Below, piece by piece: positions 45,544 to 55,078 of a stretch of 64,000 nucleotides of DNA (the first letter of the stretch is position 1; every line of letters starts with the position of its first letter). Position numbers and translations under genes: made by a program. Origin of the DNA: Ancylomarina sp. DW003 (GTDB taxonomy: Bacteria; Bacteroidota; Bacteroidia; Bacteroidales; Marinifilaceae); the NCBI RefSeq assembly GCF_029029505.1, contig NZ_JAKJSD010000011.1, positions 1 to 64,000 on the forward strand, written 5' to 3'. Below the pieces are notes generated by a model. It had not been told where the DNA came from and searched no databases. It saw only the letters and a list, made by a program, of their open reading frames with translations.

Positions 45544-48321
45544 ATGCGTAAAATCACAATTTTCATCATATTATTCTTTCAACTCGTATTACTTAAGGGA
45601 CAAACAATTAATTTACAAAGAGATTCAATCTCTTTTCCTGAGATAATATCCATACTTGAGAAGCAATCTGATTTTCAGTTCTATTATGCAGATAATTGGG
45701 TCGAGAATAAAATTTTTAACGTTAACTTCCAAGAAACAAATATTAATGAAGTAATCAATTGGTTAGGAAATAAAAGTCACTTAAACTTCAAAATTCTAAG
45801 TAAAAAAAATATTGTTTTCACAAAAGACTATAAGGTAAAAACGAACTTCTCAGAAGATTACTTGCGTTTTTTATCCCATATGGAAATACAAAAAACTGAT
45901 ACAATAAAGTATGAAGCTCCTAAAGCTTTAACTCAAGAGAAAAACACAATCAGCGAAGAATATAAAGTATTCACAATTGGTAATAGAGCAAAAAATCCGA
46001 ATAAACGCAAAGTTACACTTAGTGGGAAAATTACAGATACTGAAACTGGTGAACCATTAATTGGTACTGTTGTCTACATAGATGACTTAAAAAATGGAAC
46101 TGTAACAAACCAATATGGCTTATATACCTTTGCATTACCAGTAGGATCTTACAAAATTGAATATCGATCTGTAGGAATGAAAACTACCCATCGTAATATT
46201 GTCATTTTATCCGATGGTAATCTCGATTTAGGGATGAAAAGCAAACCTACATCCTTAAAAGAAATTGTAGTTACTGCCAAATCAGAAGATGCTGTAAGAA
46301 ACTTACGAATGGGAGTAGAAAAAATTACGATGAAAACACTCAAACAGTTACCCTTAGGTATGGGGGAAGCTGATATTATTAAAAGCACTTTACTCTTACC
46401 AGGTGTCCAAAGTGTAGGCGAAGCATCTAATGGTTTTAATGTTCGAGGAGGAAATACCGATCAAAACCTGATTCTTTTAAACGAAGCTCCAATAATTAAC
46501 ACATCTCACTTTTTTGGATTCTTCTCTGGTTTCAATTCAGATGTTATTAAAGATATCACTCTGTATAAAAGTGGAATTCCTGCAAATTATGGTGGTCGCG
46601 TATCATCCGTTCTAGATTTAAAATTAAAAGATGGAAACAAAAAGAACTATAAACTAAACGGAGGGATCAGTCCTGTATCTGGTCGTCTAACATTCGAAGG
46701 TCCAATAAATAAGGGGAAAGGCTCTTTTATACTTGCGGGGCGAACAACATATTCTGACTGGGTTTTAAAATTACTTAAAGACGAAAAACTCAAAAAGAGC
46801 AAAGCTAACTTCCATGACCTGCAAGGAAATTTACACTACGAATTCGATGATAAAAACAGCGTATTCCTATCAGGATATTATAGTCATGATAAATTTGATC
46901 ATTATCAGGAAGATGCTTTTCAATATAACACATTTGCAACAACTTTAAAGTGGAAACATATATTCAGTCCAAAATTATTCTCTACAGTTTCAGCTGTTGT
47001 AAGTGATTATAATTACACATCGGAATCGCGATATGAACCCAGTCAATCATACAAGGTCGATTATAAACTGAATCAATATCTTTTCAAATCAGATTTTTCA
47101 TACAACTCAAGTTTAAATCATAAAATCAACTTTGGCTTCCATTCAACATTCTACGATTTATCACCTGGTGAGCGTCGCCCTTCAAATAAAGAATCCCTTA
47201 TTACACCTAAGAAGCTTGAAGGTGAAAAGGCTCTAGAAATGGCACTTTATATTGGTGATGAATTCGAACTAACACATTTTATGTCCTTATCAGCAGGTTT
47301 ACGCTATTCTTTTTATGGTAACCTTGGTCCAAAAACTCAATATAATTATATAGAAGGCCAAGCAAAAAATGCATCATCCATTAAAAATACAACAGAAAAG
47401 AAATCTGGCTTTATCAATACCTATTCAGGACCAGAATTAAGAATATCATCAAACATTAAATTAGGAACGAGTAGCTCACTTAAAATAGGCTACAATAGGA
47501 TGAATCAGTACATACAAATGATTTCTAATACGGCTGCCATGACACCTACTGATATCTGGAAATTAAGTGATAAATACCTAAAACCTCAACGTTGTGATCA
47601 ATATTCTATCGGTTTTTACAGAAACATGAGTGAAAATAGATATGAAGCTTCTATCGAAACCTACTATAAAGATTTAGATAATATTATCGATTATAAAGGA
47701 GGAGCACAGTTAGTTATGAATGAACATTTGGAAACAGATGTTTTAAATGGTAAAGGTAAAGCCTATGGTTTAGAGTTAATGTTACAGAAAAAAAGAGGAA
47801 AACTAACCGGTTGGATTAACTATACTTACTCAAAAATCTTACATAAAATAGATAGTGAGTTCGAAGAAGAACGTGTGAACAAAGGAGATTATTTCCCTGC
47901 AAATTACGACAAGCCTCATGATTTTAAATTTGTAGCAAATTACAAGCTTAGTCGTAGAATGAATATATCTACTAATTTTTCATATAGTACCGGACGACCA
48001 TTTACTCCGCCTGTAGCCTATTATAACTTTTCCGGAAGCGATAGGGTTTATTATTCGGATAGAAATTCTATGAGAATGCCAGATTATTGTCGATTAGATA
48101 TTGCAGCAACAGTTAATGGAAATCTTGTTGCTAAAAAACTTAATCATAGTTCATGGACCTTCGCAATTTATAATGTATTAGGCCGACAAAATGCTTACAA
48201 TGTATTTTTTAGAACTGAAGGTAAAAAAGTTCAAGGTTATAAAATGTCAATTTTTGGAAAACCAATTTTCACAGTGACCTATAATTTCAAATTATTTGGA
48301 AATGCAAAAGATGATTTTTAA
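45544..48321 (+). CDS. TonB-dependent receptor with STN and carboxypeptidase-like domains
   Basis: A 925-residue outer-membrane receptor. A signal peptide (residues 1-19) is followed by a secretin/TonB short N-terminal (STN) domain (about 25-100), as in receptors that signal to anti-sigma factors. Next come a linker, a carboxypeptidase-regulatory-like domain (about 155-230: VTLSGKITDTETGEPLIGT), a plug (about 240-350: FNVRGGNTDQNLILLNEAPI) and a 22-strand barrel to the end. The ligand is not predictable. No FecI/FecR pair is in the window, so the STN domain's signalling partner, if any, is elsewhere. Confidence 0.92.
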   Translation: MRKITIFIILFFQLVLLKGQTINLQRDSISFPEIISILEKQSDFQFYYADNWVENKIFNVNFQETNINEVINWLGNKSHLNFKILSKKNIVFTKDYKVKTNFSEDYLRFLSHMEIQKTDTIKYEAPKALTQEKNTISEEYKVFTIGNRAKNPNKRKVTLSGKITDTETGEPLIGTVVYIDDLKNGTVTNQYGLYTFALPVGSYKIEYRSVGMKTTHRNIVILSDGNLDLGMKSKPTSLKEIVVTAKSEDAVRNLRMGVEKITMKTLKQLPLGMGEADIIKSTLLLPGVQSVGEASNGFNVRGGNTDQNLILLNEAPIINTSHFFGFFSGFNSDVIKDITLYKSGIPANYGGRVSSVLDLKLKDGNKKNYKLNGGISPVSGRLTFEGPINKGKGSFILAGRTTYSDWVLKLLKDEKLKKSKANFHDLQGNLHYEFDDKNSVFLSGYYSHDKFDHYQEDAFQYNTFATTLKWKHIFSPKLFSTVSAVVSDYNYTSESRYEPSQSYKVDYKLNQYLFKSDFSYNSSLNHKINFGFHSTFYDLSPGERRPSNKESLITPKKLEGEKALEMALYIGDEFELTHFMSLSAGLRYSFYGNLGPKTQYNYIEGQAKNASSIKNTTEKKSGFINTYSGPELRISSNIKLGTSSSLKIGYNRMNQYIQMISNTAAMTPTDIWKLSDKYLKPQRCDQYSIGFYRNMSENRYEASIETYYKDLDNIIDYKGGAQLVMNEHLETDVLNGKGKAYGLELMLQKKRGKLTGWINYTYSKILHKIDSEFEEERVNKGDYFPANYDKPHDFKFVANYKLSRRMNISTNFSYSTGRPFTPPVAYYNFSGSDRVYYSDRNSMRMPDYCRLDIAATVNGNLVAKKLNHSSWTFAIYNVLGRQNAYNVFFRTEGKKVQGYKMSIFGKPIFTVTYNFKLFGNAKDDF

Positions 48322-48406
48322 ATAAATCACATTTGTATTTTTAACTTATGCTAAATGTTTTGTATATTCAGGTAGAACAAAATACAAACTTTTAAGCTTC
48401 AAAAAA

Positions 48407-48766
48407 ATGAGAACAACTTTGGTTATTGGCGCTAGTACCAATAAAGATCGCTATTCAAACAAATGTATTAAGCTTTTAAAAGAGCATAAAATAAAAACCT
48501 TTGCTATTGGAAATAAAGAAGGGACTGCATATACAGTTGACATTCAGGTTGGATTCCCTCATTTTACAAATATTAATACGGTAGCCATATACCTTTCTCC
48601 TAAAAATCAGAAAGATTATTACGATTATCTTATTAGTCTGAAGCCACAACGTATCCTATTTCCTCCAGGAACTGAAAACCCGGAATTTGAAACTAAGGCA
48701 CGTGCTCATGGAATATTAACTGAACAAGCTTGCCCACTTGTCATGCTAAATGTTGGAACTTATTAG
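48407..48766 (+). CDS. CoA-binding domain protein (YccU-like)
   Basis: A 119-residue Rossmann-fold protein of the CoA_binding_2 family. The nucleotide loop VIGASTNKDRYSN is at the N terminus, and the FPPGTENPEFE and TEQACPLVML motifs are family hallmarks. It probably binds coenzyme A or a related nucleotide; no reaction is assigned. The next gene is convergent and starts its stop codon on the very next base. Confidence 0.86.
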   Translation: MRTTLVIGASTNKDRYSNKCIKLLKEHKIKTFAIGNKEGTAYTVDIQVGFPHFTNINTVAIYLSPKNQKDYYDYLISLKPQRILFPPGTENPEFETKARAHGILTEQACPLVMLNVGTY

Positions 48767-49090
48767 TCAGAACATAATTCGATAAGGACGTTCTAAACTT
48801 TCTGCTATTTCCTGAAGACTAATGGAGCGAGATCTTCTTAAAAACTCTTGTCCATTTAGGTAAACTATAAAGCTTGGGTTAGTGTAAAAACCTAACTGAG
48901 CTGCAATTTCGGGGTGTAGCGCTGTATCCACATAATACGACTCTATTTTAGGATAAGATTCTTTCAACATCGCTATCAATTTAGGTTTTAAAACTCGACA
49001 AACACTACAATTGGGTGAAGAGAAATAAATACTAAAGGCTTCTCTTTCTACTCTTAATTTCTCAATATCCTCTAATGATTTAATTGTCAT
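48767..49090 (-). CDS. Thioredoxin family protein
   Basis: A 107-residue cytosolic thioredoxin-fold protein. The redox motif is CSVC (Cys28, Cys31) in FSSPNCSVCRVLKP, differing from the CGPC of housekeeping thioredoxin. The cis-proline loop is YTNPSFIVY. Its electron partner is unknown. A hairpin stands about 16 bases upstream of its start (49106-49130). It does not form an operon with neighbours. Confidence 0.86.
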   Translation of the reverse strand: MTIKSLEDIEKLRVEREAFSIYFSSPNCSVCRVLKPKLIAMLKESYPKIESYYVDTALHPEIAAQLGFYTNPSFIVYLNGQEFLRRSRSISLQEIAESLERPYRIMF

Positions 49091-49105
49091 TTTTCAATAT
49101 TTTAT

Positions 49106-49130
49106 AAAAGGGAGAGTTTCACTCCCTTTT
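49106..49130 (-). other. Hairpin in the leader of the thioredoxin gene
   Basis: AAAAGGGAG and CTCCCTTTT form a perfect 9-bp stem around 7 bases, about 16 bases upstream of the start codon on the minus strand. The 329-base gap 49091-49419 also holds a CGGCA/TGCCG hairpin at 49264-49280 and no convincing ORF. Confidence 0.5.
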
Positions 49131-49419
49131 GTGTTTATAATTTAGAAATTCTCGTGAGATCAAAATTACAATTTTGAATAAGAATACATTTTATTATCTC
49201 CATTTCTCTTTTATTTCTGCCAGCCTGTCATTACAACCACGCTTTTTGTCTACTTATCCGCGTCGGCATACATTTTGCCGAATAATTCTCAGTTTGACTT
49301 CTATATCGTAGAAAAAATGTAGATTCATACTATTGTTCCAAGTTTATATTCAACCAATATAATAGAACAAGTTGAAATGAATTTGATAAAATAAAGTATA
49401 ACACAAATATAATTTACAC

Positions 49420-50010
49420 ATGAAGAAATCAGTCATTATCCTTATAGTAATAGCACTAATTGTTGTTTGGGGAATAAGTAAATCTATAGGTTTTAAGAAT
49501 ACCATGGTTACAATGGACGAAAATGTCAATGGTCAATGGTCACAGGTTGAAAATGTATACCAACGACGTGCCGATCTAATTCCCAACCTGGTAAACACAG
49601 TAAAAGGTTATGCTGAACATGAAAAAGCAACTTTAACCGGCGTTATTGAAGCTCGTGCCAAAGCAACCTCAGTAAATATTACACCAGGTAATTTAAATGC
49701 TGCAGGAATGCAACAGTTTCAGGCTGCTCAAGATGGTTTAAGTTCAGCTTTGTCAAGGTTAATGGTTAGCGTGGAACGTTACCCTGAACTTAAAGCAAAT
49801 CAGAATTTCATGAACCTCCAAGCTCAGTTAGAAGGAACTGAAAATCGTATCACAGTTGAACGTAAGAAATTTAACGAATCTGCTAAGCAGTACAATATTT
49901 ACATTCAGAAGTTTCCTAACTTCATTTTTGCCGGATTCTTTGATTACGATAAGAAAACTTATTTCCAAGCAACTAAAGGATCTGATAAAGCACCTGAAGT
50001 TAAGTTTTAA
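49420..50010 (+). CDS. lemA: LemA family protein
   Basis: A 196-residue membrane-anchored protein. An N-terminal helix (residues about 4-21) precedes the LemA helical bundle with the hallmark VNGQWSQVENVYQRRADLIPNLVNTVKGYAEHE. LemA proteins lie outside the cytoplasmic membrane and have no firm biochemical role. It leads a unit with two TPM-domain genes, a widespread association that points to an envelope protein-quality or stress function. Confidence 0.93.
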   Translation: MKKSVIILIVIALIVVWGISKSIGFKNTMVTMDENVNGQWSQVENVYQRRADLIPNLVNTVKGYAEHEKATLTGVIEARAKATSVNITPGNLNAAGMQQFQAAQDGLSSALSRLMVSVERYPELKANQNFMNLQAQLEGTENRITVERKKFNESAKQYNIYIQKFPNFIFAGFFDYDKKTYFQATKGSDKAPEVKF

Positions 50011-50098
50011 ACTAAAGAAGTAATTAGATATTGTATGAGAATGAATTGTTTCATATTTAATTCTCTTACATCACCACTCACATCTAATATTATAAAAG

Positions 50099-50542
50099 AT
50101 GAAATCAGCTGCCGATTTTTTTAGTAAAGACGAACAGATAATTATTACGAAAGCCATTGCTGAAGCCGAAACCAATACATCAGGAGAAATCCGTGTACAC
50201 ATCGAAAATAAATGTCCTGAGGATGTAATGGACAGAGCTTCACATATTTTTTCGAAACTAGACATGCATAAAACCGAACTTAGAAATGGAGTTCTGTTTT
50301 ACTTGGCAATTCGAGATCACAAATTTGCCATACTTGGTGATGCAGGTATTAATGCTAAGGTTCCAAAGTCATTCTGGAATCATACCAAAGAAGAAATTCT
50401 TGGCTATTTTAAACAAGGTGAATTTGCCAAAGGGCTATCAGAAGGCATTAAAATGGCCGGACTACAATTAAAAACTCACTTTCCTTATCAAGAAGATGAT
50501 GTAAATGAGTTAAGTGATGACATCTCGTTTGGAGATAATTAA
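50099..50542 (+). CDS. TPM domain protein (YgcG-like, short form)
   Basis: A 147-residue protein consisting of one TPM domain (TLP18.3/Psb32/MOLO-1). The acidic GDAGINAKVPKSFW loop and EIRVHIENKCPE segment match the family, whose members bind metal or have weak phosphatase activity. There is no signal peptide or transmembrane helix, so it is cytosolic or released in an unknown way. It sits between lemA and a membrane-bound TPM gene on the same strand (11-base gap after it). Confidence 0.85.
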   Translation: MKSAADFFSKDEQIIITKAIAEAETNTSGEIRVHIENKCPEDVMDRASHIFSKLDMHKTELRNGVLFYLAIRDHKFAILGDAGINAKVPKSFWNHTKEEILGYFKQGEFAKGLSEGIKMAGLQLKTHFPYQEDDVNELSDDISFGDN

Positions 50543-50553
50543 AAATCATAACA

Positions 50554-51384
50554 ATGAGATATTTCAAACAACTCTTATTAATATTTGCTCTTGCACTTTC
50601 CAGTTTTTCACAGGCACAGGATATTCCAGAACCACCAGATAAAAAGGATCGAAAATTAGTCAACGATTTTGCGAATGTTCTTTCAACAGCAGAATCGAAT
50701 GCATTGGAGCAAAAATTAGTTCAATTCTTTTTTAATACAGGAAATGCAATTTCTGTATTTACAGTAGAAAGTTTAAATGGCTACGATGCAGCCAGTTTTG
50801 CATATGAAATAGGTGAAAAATGGCAAGTAGGTAAAAAAGAATTCGATAATGGGATTGTTATTCTTTTCAAACCCAAAACAGGCAATAGCCGAGGTCAAGT
50901 ATTTATTGCAACAGGTTACGGTCTGGAAGGAGCTATTCCCGATGCAACGACTAAAGAAATCGTCAGCAATGAAATGATTCCCTATTTCAAACTCGGACAA
51001 ATTTACGAAGGTATTGATAAGGCTAGTTCTGTATTAATGGGACTTGCCAAAGGTGAATTCAATCATCAGCAATATTCAAAGCAACGCTCTCAGTCTGGTG
51101 GCGGTGGTTTCTTAGGCTTCCTAATTCCACTATTTATCATCCTCATATTCTCATTTTTAGGACGCTCTCGTTCTCGTGGGCATCGTACAATGGGTAGCAG
51201 TAGTAGCAGTCTTCCTTTTTGGATGTTGCTAGGAATGATGGGATCAGGATCAAGATCACATGGTAGTTCATTCAGCGACTTTTCTTCAGGCTCCGGTGGA
51301 TTTGGTGGCGGAGGTAGTTTCGGAGGCTTTGGTGGCTTCGGAGGAGGTAGCTTTGGTGGCGGAGGTGCTGGTGGATCGTGGTAA
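50554..51384 (+). CDS. Membrane-anchored TPM domain protein with glycine-rich tail
   Basis: A 276-residue envelope protein. It has a signal peptide (LLLIFALALSSFSQAQ), a TPM domain (about residues 25-165, NDFANVLSTAESNALEQKL, ATGYGLEGAIPD), one transmembrane helix (about 188-206), and a Ser/Gly-rich tail ending in repeated GGFGGGSFGG units. This layout is the classic YgcG form found next to LemA. The low-complexity tail probably faces the cytosol or periplasm as a flexible extension; its role is unknown. Confidence 0.9.
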   Translation: MRYFKQLLLIFALALSSFSQAQDIPEPPDKKDRKLVNDFANVLSTAESNALEQKLVQFFFNTGNAISVFTVESLNGYDAASFAYEIGEKWQVGKKEFDNGIVILFKPKTGNSRGQVFIATGYGLEGAIPDATTKEIVSNEMIPYFKLGQIYEGIDKASSVLMGLAKGEFNHQQYSKQRSQSGGGGFLGFLIPLFIILIFSFLGRSRSRGHRTMGSSSSSLPFWMLLGMMGSGSRSHGSSFSDFSSGSGGFGGGGSFGGFGGFGGGSFGGGGAGGSW

Positions 51385-51429
51385 TCTTTTCACTAAAAAA
51401 TTAATAATAAATAAAATCTCAAAACGTCT

Positions 51430-52545
51430 ATGAGACTATTTCTACTGCAATTATTATTTACTCTTTTCATTAGCTTTTCTGCTCTGATGGCTCAAGAAAC
51501 TAATGATACAATATCCAAAACTGATACATTAATTCAAACTACTGATTCTATAATTGAACCTGTAGAAGAAAAGCTTGTTAGTATCATTGGTGTTGGAGAT
51601 ATCATGCTGGGAACTAATTTTCCTCACCCAAAATATATGCCACCTCAGGATGGTGACAACCTAATGAAACCATTGTACCCCTATCTTAAAAATGCGAGTA
51701 TCAGCTTTGGTAATTTAGAAGGTGCACTGTCTGATTCATTGCCTATTACTAAAAGATGTCAAGATACAGCCAACTGTTACGCTTTTCGAAGCCCCGATTT
51801 TCTATTTAAACACATTGTAGATGCAGGATTTGATGTATTAAGTATGGCCAACAATCATTCGGGAGATCTAGGTGCTCCTGGAAGATTGAATACTATCAAA
51901 CAAATTGAAAATGCTGGTTTAAACCATGTTGGATTATTAGAATATCCAACTGTCGTGGTAGAACACGATGGCGTTAAATTTGGTTTTTGTGCCTTTGCTC
52001 CCATTCGTGGCACATGTGATTTAAATGACGAAGGGGAGGCTGTGCGTATCGTAAAATCTTTAAATGAGAGATGCGATATTACCGTAGTTTCTTTCCATGG
52101 CGGAGCTGAAGGGTCGAAATATGAGCATATAACCCGTGAAAGAGAAATATTCTTAGGCGAAGACAGAGGTAATGTGTACGAGTTTGCACGAAAAATGATT
52201 GATGCCGGAGCTGATCTTATTTTAGGACATGGTCCCCATGTCTTACGAGCTGTTGATCTTTATAAAGATCGTTTTATCATTTATAGCTTAGGCAATTTTT
52301 GTACTTACAGTAGAATGAAGGTTTCAGGTATAAACGGCTTAGCTCCTATTTTAAAAGTCTATACAAATAAAAACGGTGAATTTAAAAAAGCTGAAGTCAT
52401 CTCATGTAAACAAATTAAAGGCTTAGGAACACGAATTGATAAGCAGAACAAAGCCGCTTTAAAACTAAAGGAATTGACTCAGGCTGATATTCCTGAAGCA
52501 AAATTAAATATCAGTGAAACGGGTTTAATCACACCTAAAAATTAA
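51430..52545 (+). CDS. CapA family protein (PGA_cap metallophosphatase fold)
   Basis: A 371-residue exported protein with a signal peptide (residues 1-21). The CapA fold shows the metal and active-site motifs GVGDIMLGTNF, GNLEGALSD, MANNHSGDLG, SFHGGAEG and LGHGPHVLRAVDLY, with ending IYSLGNF. CapA takes part in poly-gamma-glutamate anchoring in Bacillus. No capBC genes are here, so the substrate may be another cell-surface polymer. It is 45 bases after the TPM gene and may be in the same unit. Confidence 0.88.
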   Translation: MRLFLLQLLFTLFISFSALMAQETNDTISKTDTLIQTTDSIIEPVEEKLVSIIGVGDIMLGTNFPHPKYMPPQDGDNLMKPLYPYLKNASISFGNLEGALSDSLPITKRCQDTANCYAFRSPDFLFKHIVDAGFDVLSMANNHSGDLGAPGRLNTIKQIENAGLNHVGLLEYPTVVVEHDGVKFGFCAFAPIRGTCDLNDEGEAVRIVKSLNERCDITVVSFHGGAEGSKYEHITREREIFLGEDRGNVYEFARKMIDAGADLILGHGPHVLRAVDLYKDRFIIYSLGNFCTYSRMKVSGINGLAPILKVYTNKNGEFKKAEVISCKQIKGLGTRIDKQNKAALKLKELTQADIPEAKLNISETGLITPKN

Positions 52546-52586
52546 ATTCTCAGTTCGGTTTCAAGTTTTAAAAACATCGGATACAA

Positions 52587-52616
52587 AAAAAGACCATCGA
52601 AATTCGATGGCCTTTG
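52587..52616. terminator. Bidirectional terminator between the capA-like and zinc-ribbon genes
   Basis: The CCATCGA / TCGATGG stem is extended by AAAG/CTTT across a mismatch. Poly-T follows on the minus strand. Confidence 0.82.
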
Positions 52617-52634
52617 TAATATCTAAAGTAAAGA

Positions 52635-53474
52635 TTACGCTTTAGTCTTACGTGTTCTTCTCTTTGGCTTAGCTGCTGCTGCTTCTAAATCAGCTTTCTC
52701 AAGACTGTTATCGTAGTCTACAATATAACGGTCAACCAAGATACGTCCACAATACTCACATACAATAATCTTCTTACGTGTACGGATATCCATCTGACGT
52801 TGAGGTGGAATTTTGTTGAAACAACCACCACAAGCATCACGTTCAACAGTTACAACTGCTAAACCGTTACGTGCATTACCACGAATACGAGTGTAAGCAT
52901 TAATCAAACGATCCTCAATCTTAGTTCTATAATCAGCTGATTTCTCATTCAACTTATCTTCTTCTAATTGAGTTTCCGAAACAATAGCATCCAATTCACC
53001 TTTTTTAGCTTCAAGGTCAACCTTTTTGTCAGCTAAAACAGCATCTGATTTTTCAATCTGATTTTTCTTATTAGAAACCTCTACTGTGAATTCTTTGATA
53101 CGCTTCTCGCACAATTCAATTTCAAGCTTTTGAAATTCAATTTCTTTAGAAATAGAATCAAATTCACGATTATTACGAACGTTAGACTGTTGAGCCTCGT
53201 ACTTTTTAATCAATAAATCAGCTTCTTTAATCTCTTGTTTCTTCTTAGCGATTGTATCACCAAGATCACTCACTTCAGTGTTAAGATTATTAATCCTGGT
53301 GTCAAGCCCCACAATTTCATCTTCCAAATCCTGAACTTCTAAAGGAAGTTCTCCTCTTAGCGTTTTAATTCTGTCAACCTCAGCATCAATACTTTGCATT
53401 TCGTACAGTGCACGCAATTTTTCTTCAACTGAAATATCCTTTAAATCTGCAGCTTTTGGATTTTGTGTTGTCAT
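52635..53474 (-). CDS. Coiled-coil protein with C4 zinc ribbon
   Basis: A 279-residue protein, mostly a long antiparallel coiled coil (about residues 30-190), ending in a four-cysteine zinc ribbon (CGGC and CEYC, about 216-245) and a basic tail. This is the zf-RING_7/CT398 architecture, a conserved bacterial family sometimes linked to sigma-54 or flagellar/secretion chaperoning, without a settled role. It lies 4 bases downstream of the Nif3-like gene, an association common across bacteria. Confidence 0.87.
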   Translation of the reverse strand: MTTQNPKAADLKDISVEEKLRALYEMQSIDAEVDRIKTLRGELPLEVQDLEDEIVGLDTRINNLNTEVSDLGDTIAKKKQEIKEADLLIKKYEAQQSNVRNNREFDSISKEIEFQKLEIELCEKRIKEFTVEVSNKKNQIEKSDAVLADKKVDLEAKKGELDAIVSETQLEEDKLNEKSADYRTKIEDRLINAYTRIRGNARNGLAVVTVERDACGGCFNKIPPQRQMDIRTRKKIIVCEYCGRILVDRYIVDYDNSLEKADLEAAAAKPKRRTRKTKA

Positions 53475-53478
53475 ATGT

Positions 53479-54573
53479 TTACAAATAATTTATTGGATTC
53501 GAATTTATCTCTGAGATACGAACCGCAAAGTTAGGAAATTTTTCTGTAACTATCTCATAAAAAATTTCTCTAGTAAACTGTTCACTTTCATAATGTCCGA
53601 TATCGGCGATGATCAGCTTTCCTTCGGCATCGAAAAATTCGTGATATTTAAAATCTCCTGTTATATAAATGTCAGCTTTTGCAGCCTTTGCTTTTCTTAG
53701 AAGAAAGCTTCCGCTACCACCGCAAAGTGCAACCTTTTTTATCTTATCCTTAACGATAGGCGTATGTCGAATTGCGCCACAATGAAACAACTCCTTCAAC
53801 TTCAAAAGAAAGTCCTTACTATCCATCGGAACTTCCAATTCTCCAATCATTCCCAATCCGACTTGATTGTTTTTATTATCTAATGAATAAATATCGTAAG
53901 CAATTTCCTCATATGGATGAGAACGATGTAAAGCACTTATCACTTTTCCTTGTAAATGCTTAGGAAAAACAGTTTCAATACGTGTTTCCGGTTCTGTATG
54001 TAATTCTCCTTGTTTCCCTACGTAAGGTTTAGTTCCTTCATTTGCTTTAAATGTCCCCTCACCTTTCGAATTGAAACTACACGAATCGTAATTACCTATA
54101 CGACCCGCTCCTGCTTCAAATAAAGACGTACGAACATCTTCTACTTTATCTAATGGGACATAAGTAATCAGTTTCTTTAGATCCTCACTCACAGGATCCA
54201 AAACCTTGCGATTTTTCAAACCAAGAACATCACACATTTTATCACTTACACCACCTTTTACTGAATCCAAGTTGGTGTGTGCCGAATAAATAGCAATATT
54301 ATTCTGAATGGCTAACATTACTGTTCGTTCTACATAGTTATTGCCATTAAAACGTTTCAGTCCTTTAAATACGATTGGGTGATGTGATATAATTAGGTTT
54401 AAGCCTTTTTCAATAGCTTCTTCAACCACTTCCTCAACAACATCCAAACAAACTAAAGCACCCGTAAGCTCCCAATCGTATCTCCCAACAATTAAGCCAG
54501 CATTGTCATAAGACTCCTGGTAAGATAAGGGGGCCATTTCTTCGATTGCAGCTACGATATCTTTTACTTTCAA
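53479..54573 (-). CDS. Nif3-like dinuclear metal centre protein (DUF34)
   Basis: A 364-residue protein of the Nif3/YbgI family with the long-form insert (PII/CutA-like domain, about residues 130-235). Metal ligands lie in ISHHPIVFKG (His64, His65), SAHTNLD, and GHYESEQF near the C terminus. The family has been linked to GTP cyclohydrolase-like or metal-insertion roles, and the true function is open. It is paired with the zinc-ribbon gene and lies 40 bases after a MerR-like gene. Confidence 0.92.
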   Translation of the reverse strand: MKVKDIVAAIEEMAPLSYQESYDNAGLIVGRYDWELTGALVCLDVVEEVVEEAIEKGLNLIISHHPIVFKGLKRFNGNNYVERTVMLAIQNNIAIYSAHTNLDSVKGGVSDKMCDVLGLKNRKVLDPVSEDLKKLITYVPLDKVEDVRTSLFEAGAGRIGNYDSCSFNSKGEGTFKANEGTKPYVGKQGELHTEPETRIETVFPKHLQGKVISALHRSHPYEEIAYDIYSLDNKNNQVGLGMIGELEVPMDSKDFLLKLKELFHCGAIRHTPIVKDKIKKVALCGGSGSFLLRKAKAAKADIYITGDFKYHEFFDAEGKLIIADIGHYESEQFTREIFYEIVTEKFPNFAVRISEINSNPINYL

Positions 54574-54613
54574 TTCTAAAAAATTTAAGGGTTATAATTC
54601 CTGAATTGGAATT

Positions 54614-54949
54614 CTAGATCATCTCTTTCATTTCAAGAAGAAGAGTTCTAATATCCTTCAATCTTGAAACAACCTCGAAATTATTCTGTGTATCTTCTTT
54701 ATTTTCTTTCAACTTCAGCTTAGCACCATTAAGAGTCATTCCTCTTTCCTTTACCAGATGATAGATTAAATGAAAATTATCAATATCAGCTTTTGTAAAA
54801 AAGCGATTACCTTTTTTATTCTTTTTAGGCTTTATAATATCAAACTCTTTCTCCCAATAACGAATATGAGAGGTGTTCACGGAGAACATCTCAGCAACTT
54901 CCCCAATGGAGTAGTAGAGTTTTTCTATTTTCGTTTCTCTATATGGCAC
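54614..54949 (-). CDS. MerR family transcriptional regulator (short form)
   Basis: A 111-residue regulator with a MerR-type winged helix (YYSIGEVAEMFSVNTSHIRYWEKEFDIIKPKK, residues about 11-45) and a short helical region without the usual effector domain. Members of this short form are widespread in Bacteroidota, often near alaS. The target is unknown. A terminator separates it from the upstream M23 gene. Confidence 0.9.
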   Translation of the reverse strand: MPYRETKIEKLYYSIGEVAEMFSVNTSHIRYWEKEFDIIKPKKNKKGNRFFTKADIDNFHLIYHLVKERGMTLNGAKLKLKENKEDTQNNFEVVSRLKDIRTLLLEMKEMI

Positions 54950-55010
54950 AACAGACGCGTTTACAAACTGATTAACAGCAGCTTTTCAATTAAGCTTAGA
55001 CTAAATTAAC

Positions 55011-55050
55011 AAAAAAGTGGCACGAAGTTAAATTTTTCGCACCACTTTTT
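55011..55050 (-). terminator. Terminator of the M23 peptidase gene
   Basis: On the minus strand AAAAAGTGG and CCACTTTTT pair, with an inner GAA/TTC extension, followed by TTTTTTG. Confidence 0.8.
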
Positions 55051-55078
55051 TATGCTTGCCAAATTCTTTTTGGTGAAT

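Noticed and set aside
51184-51380. Glycine/serine-rich repeat as phase-variable DNA repeat
   Set aside because: The repeat is degenerate at the DNA level and is the normal tail of YgcG-type proteins.
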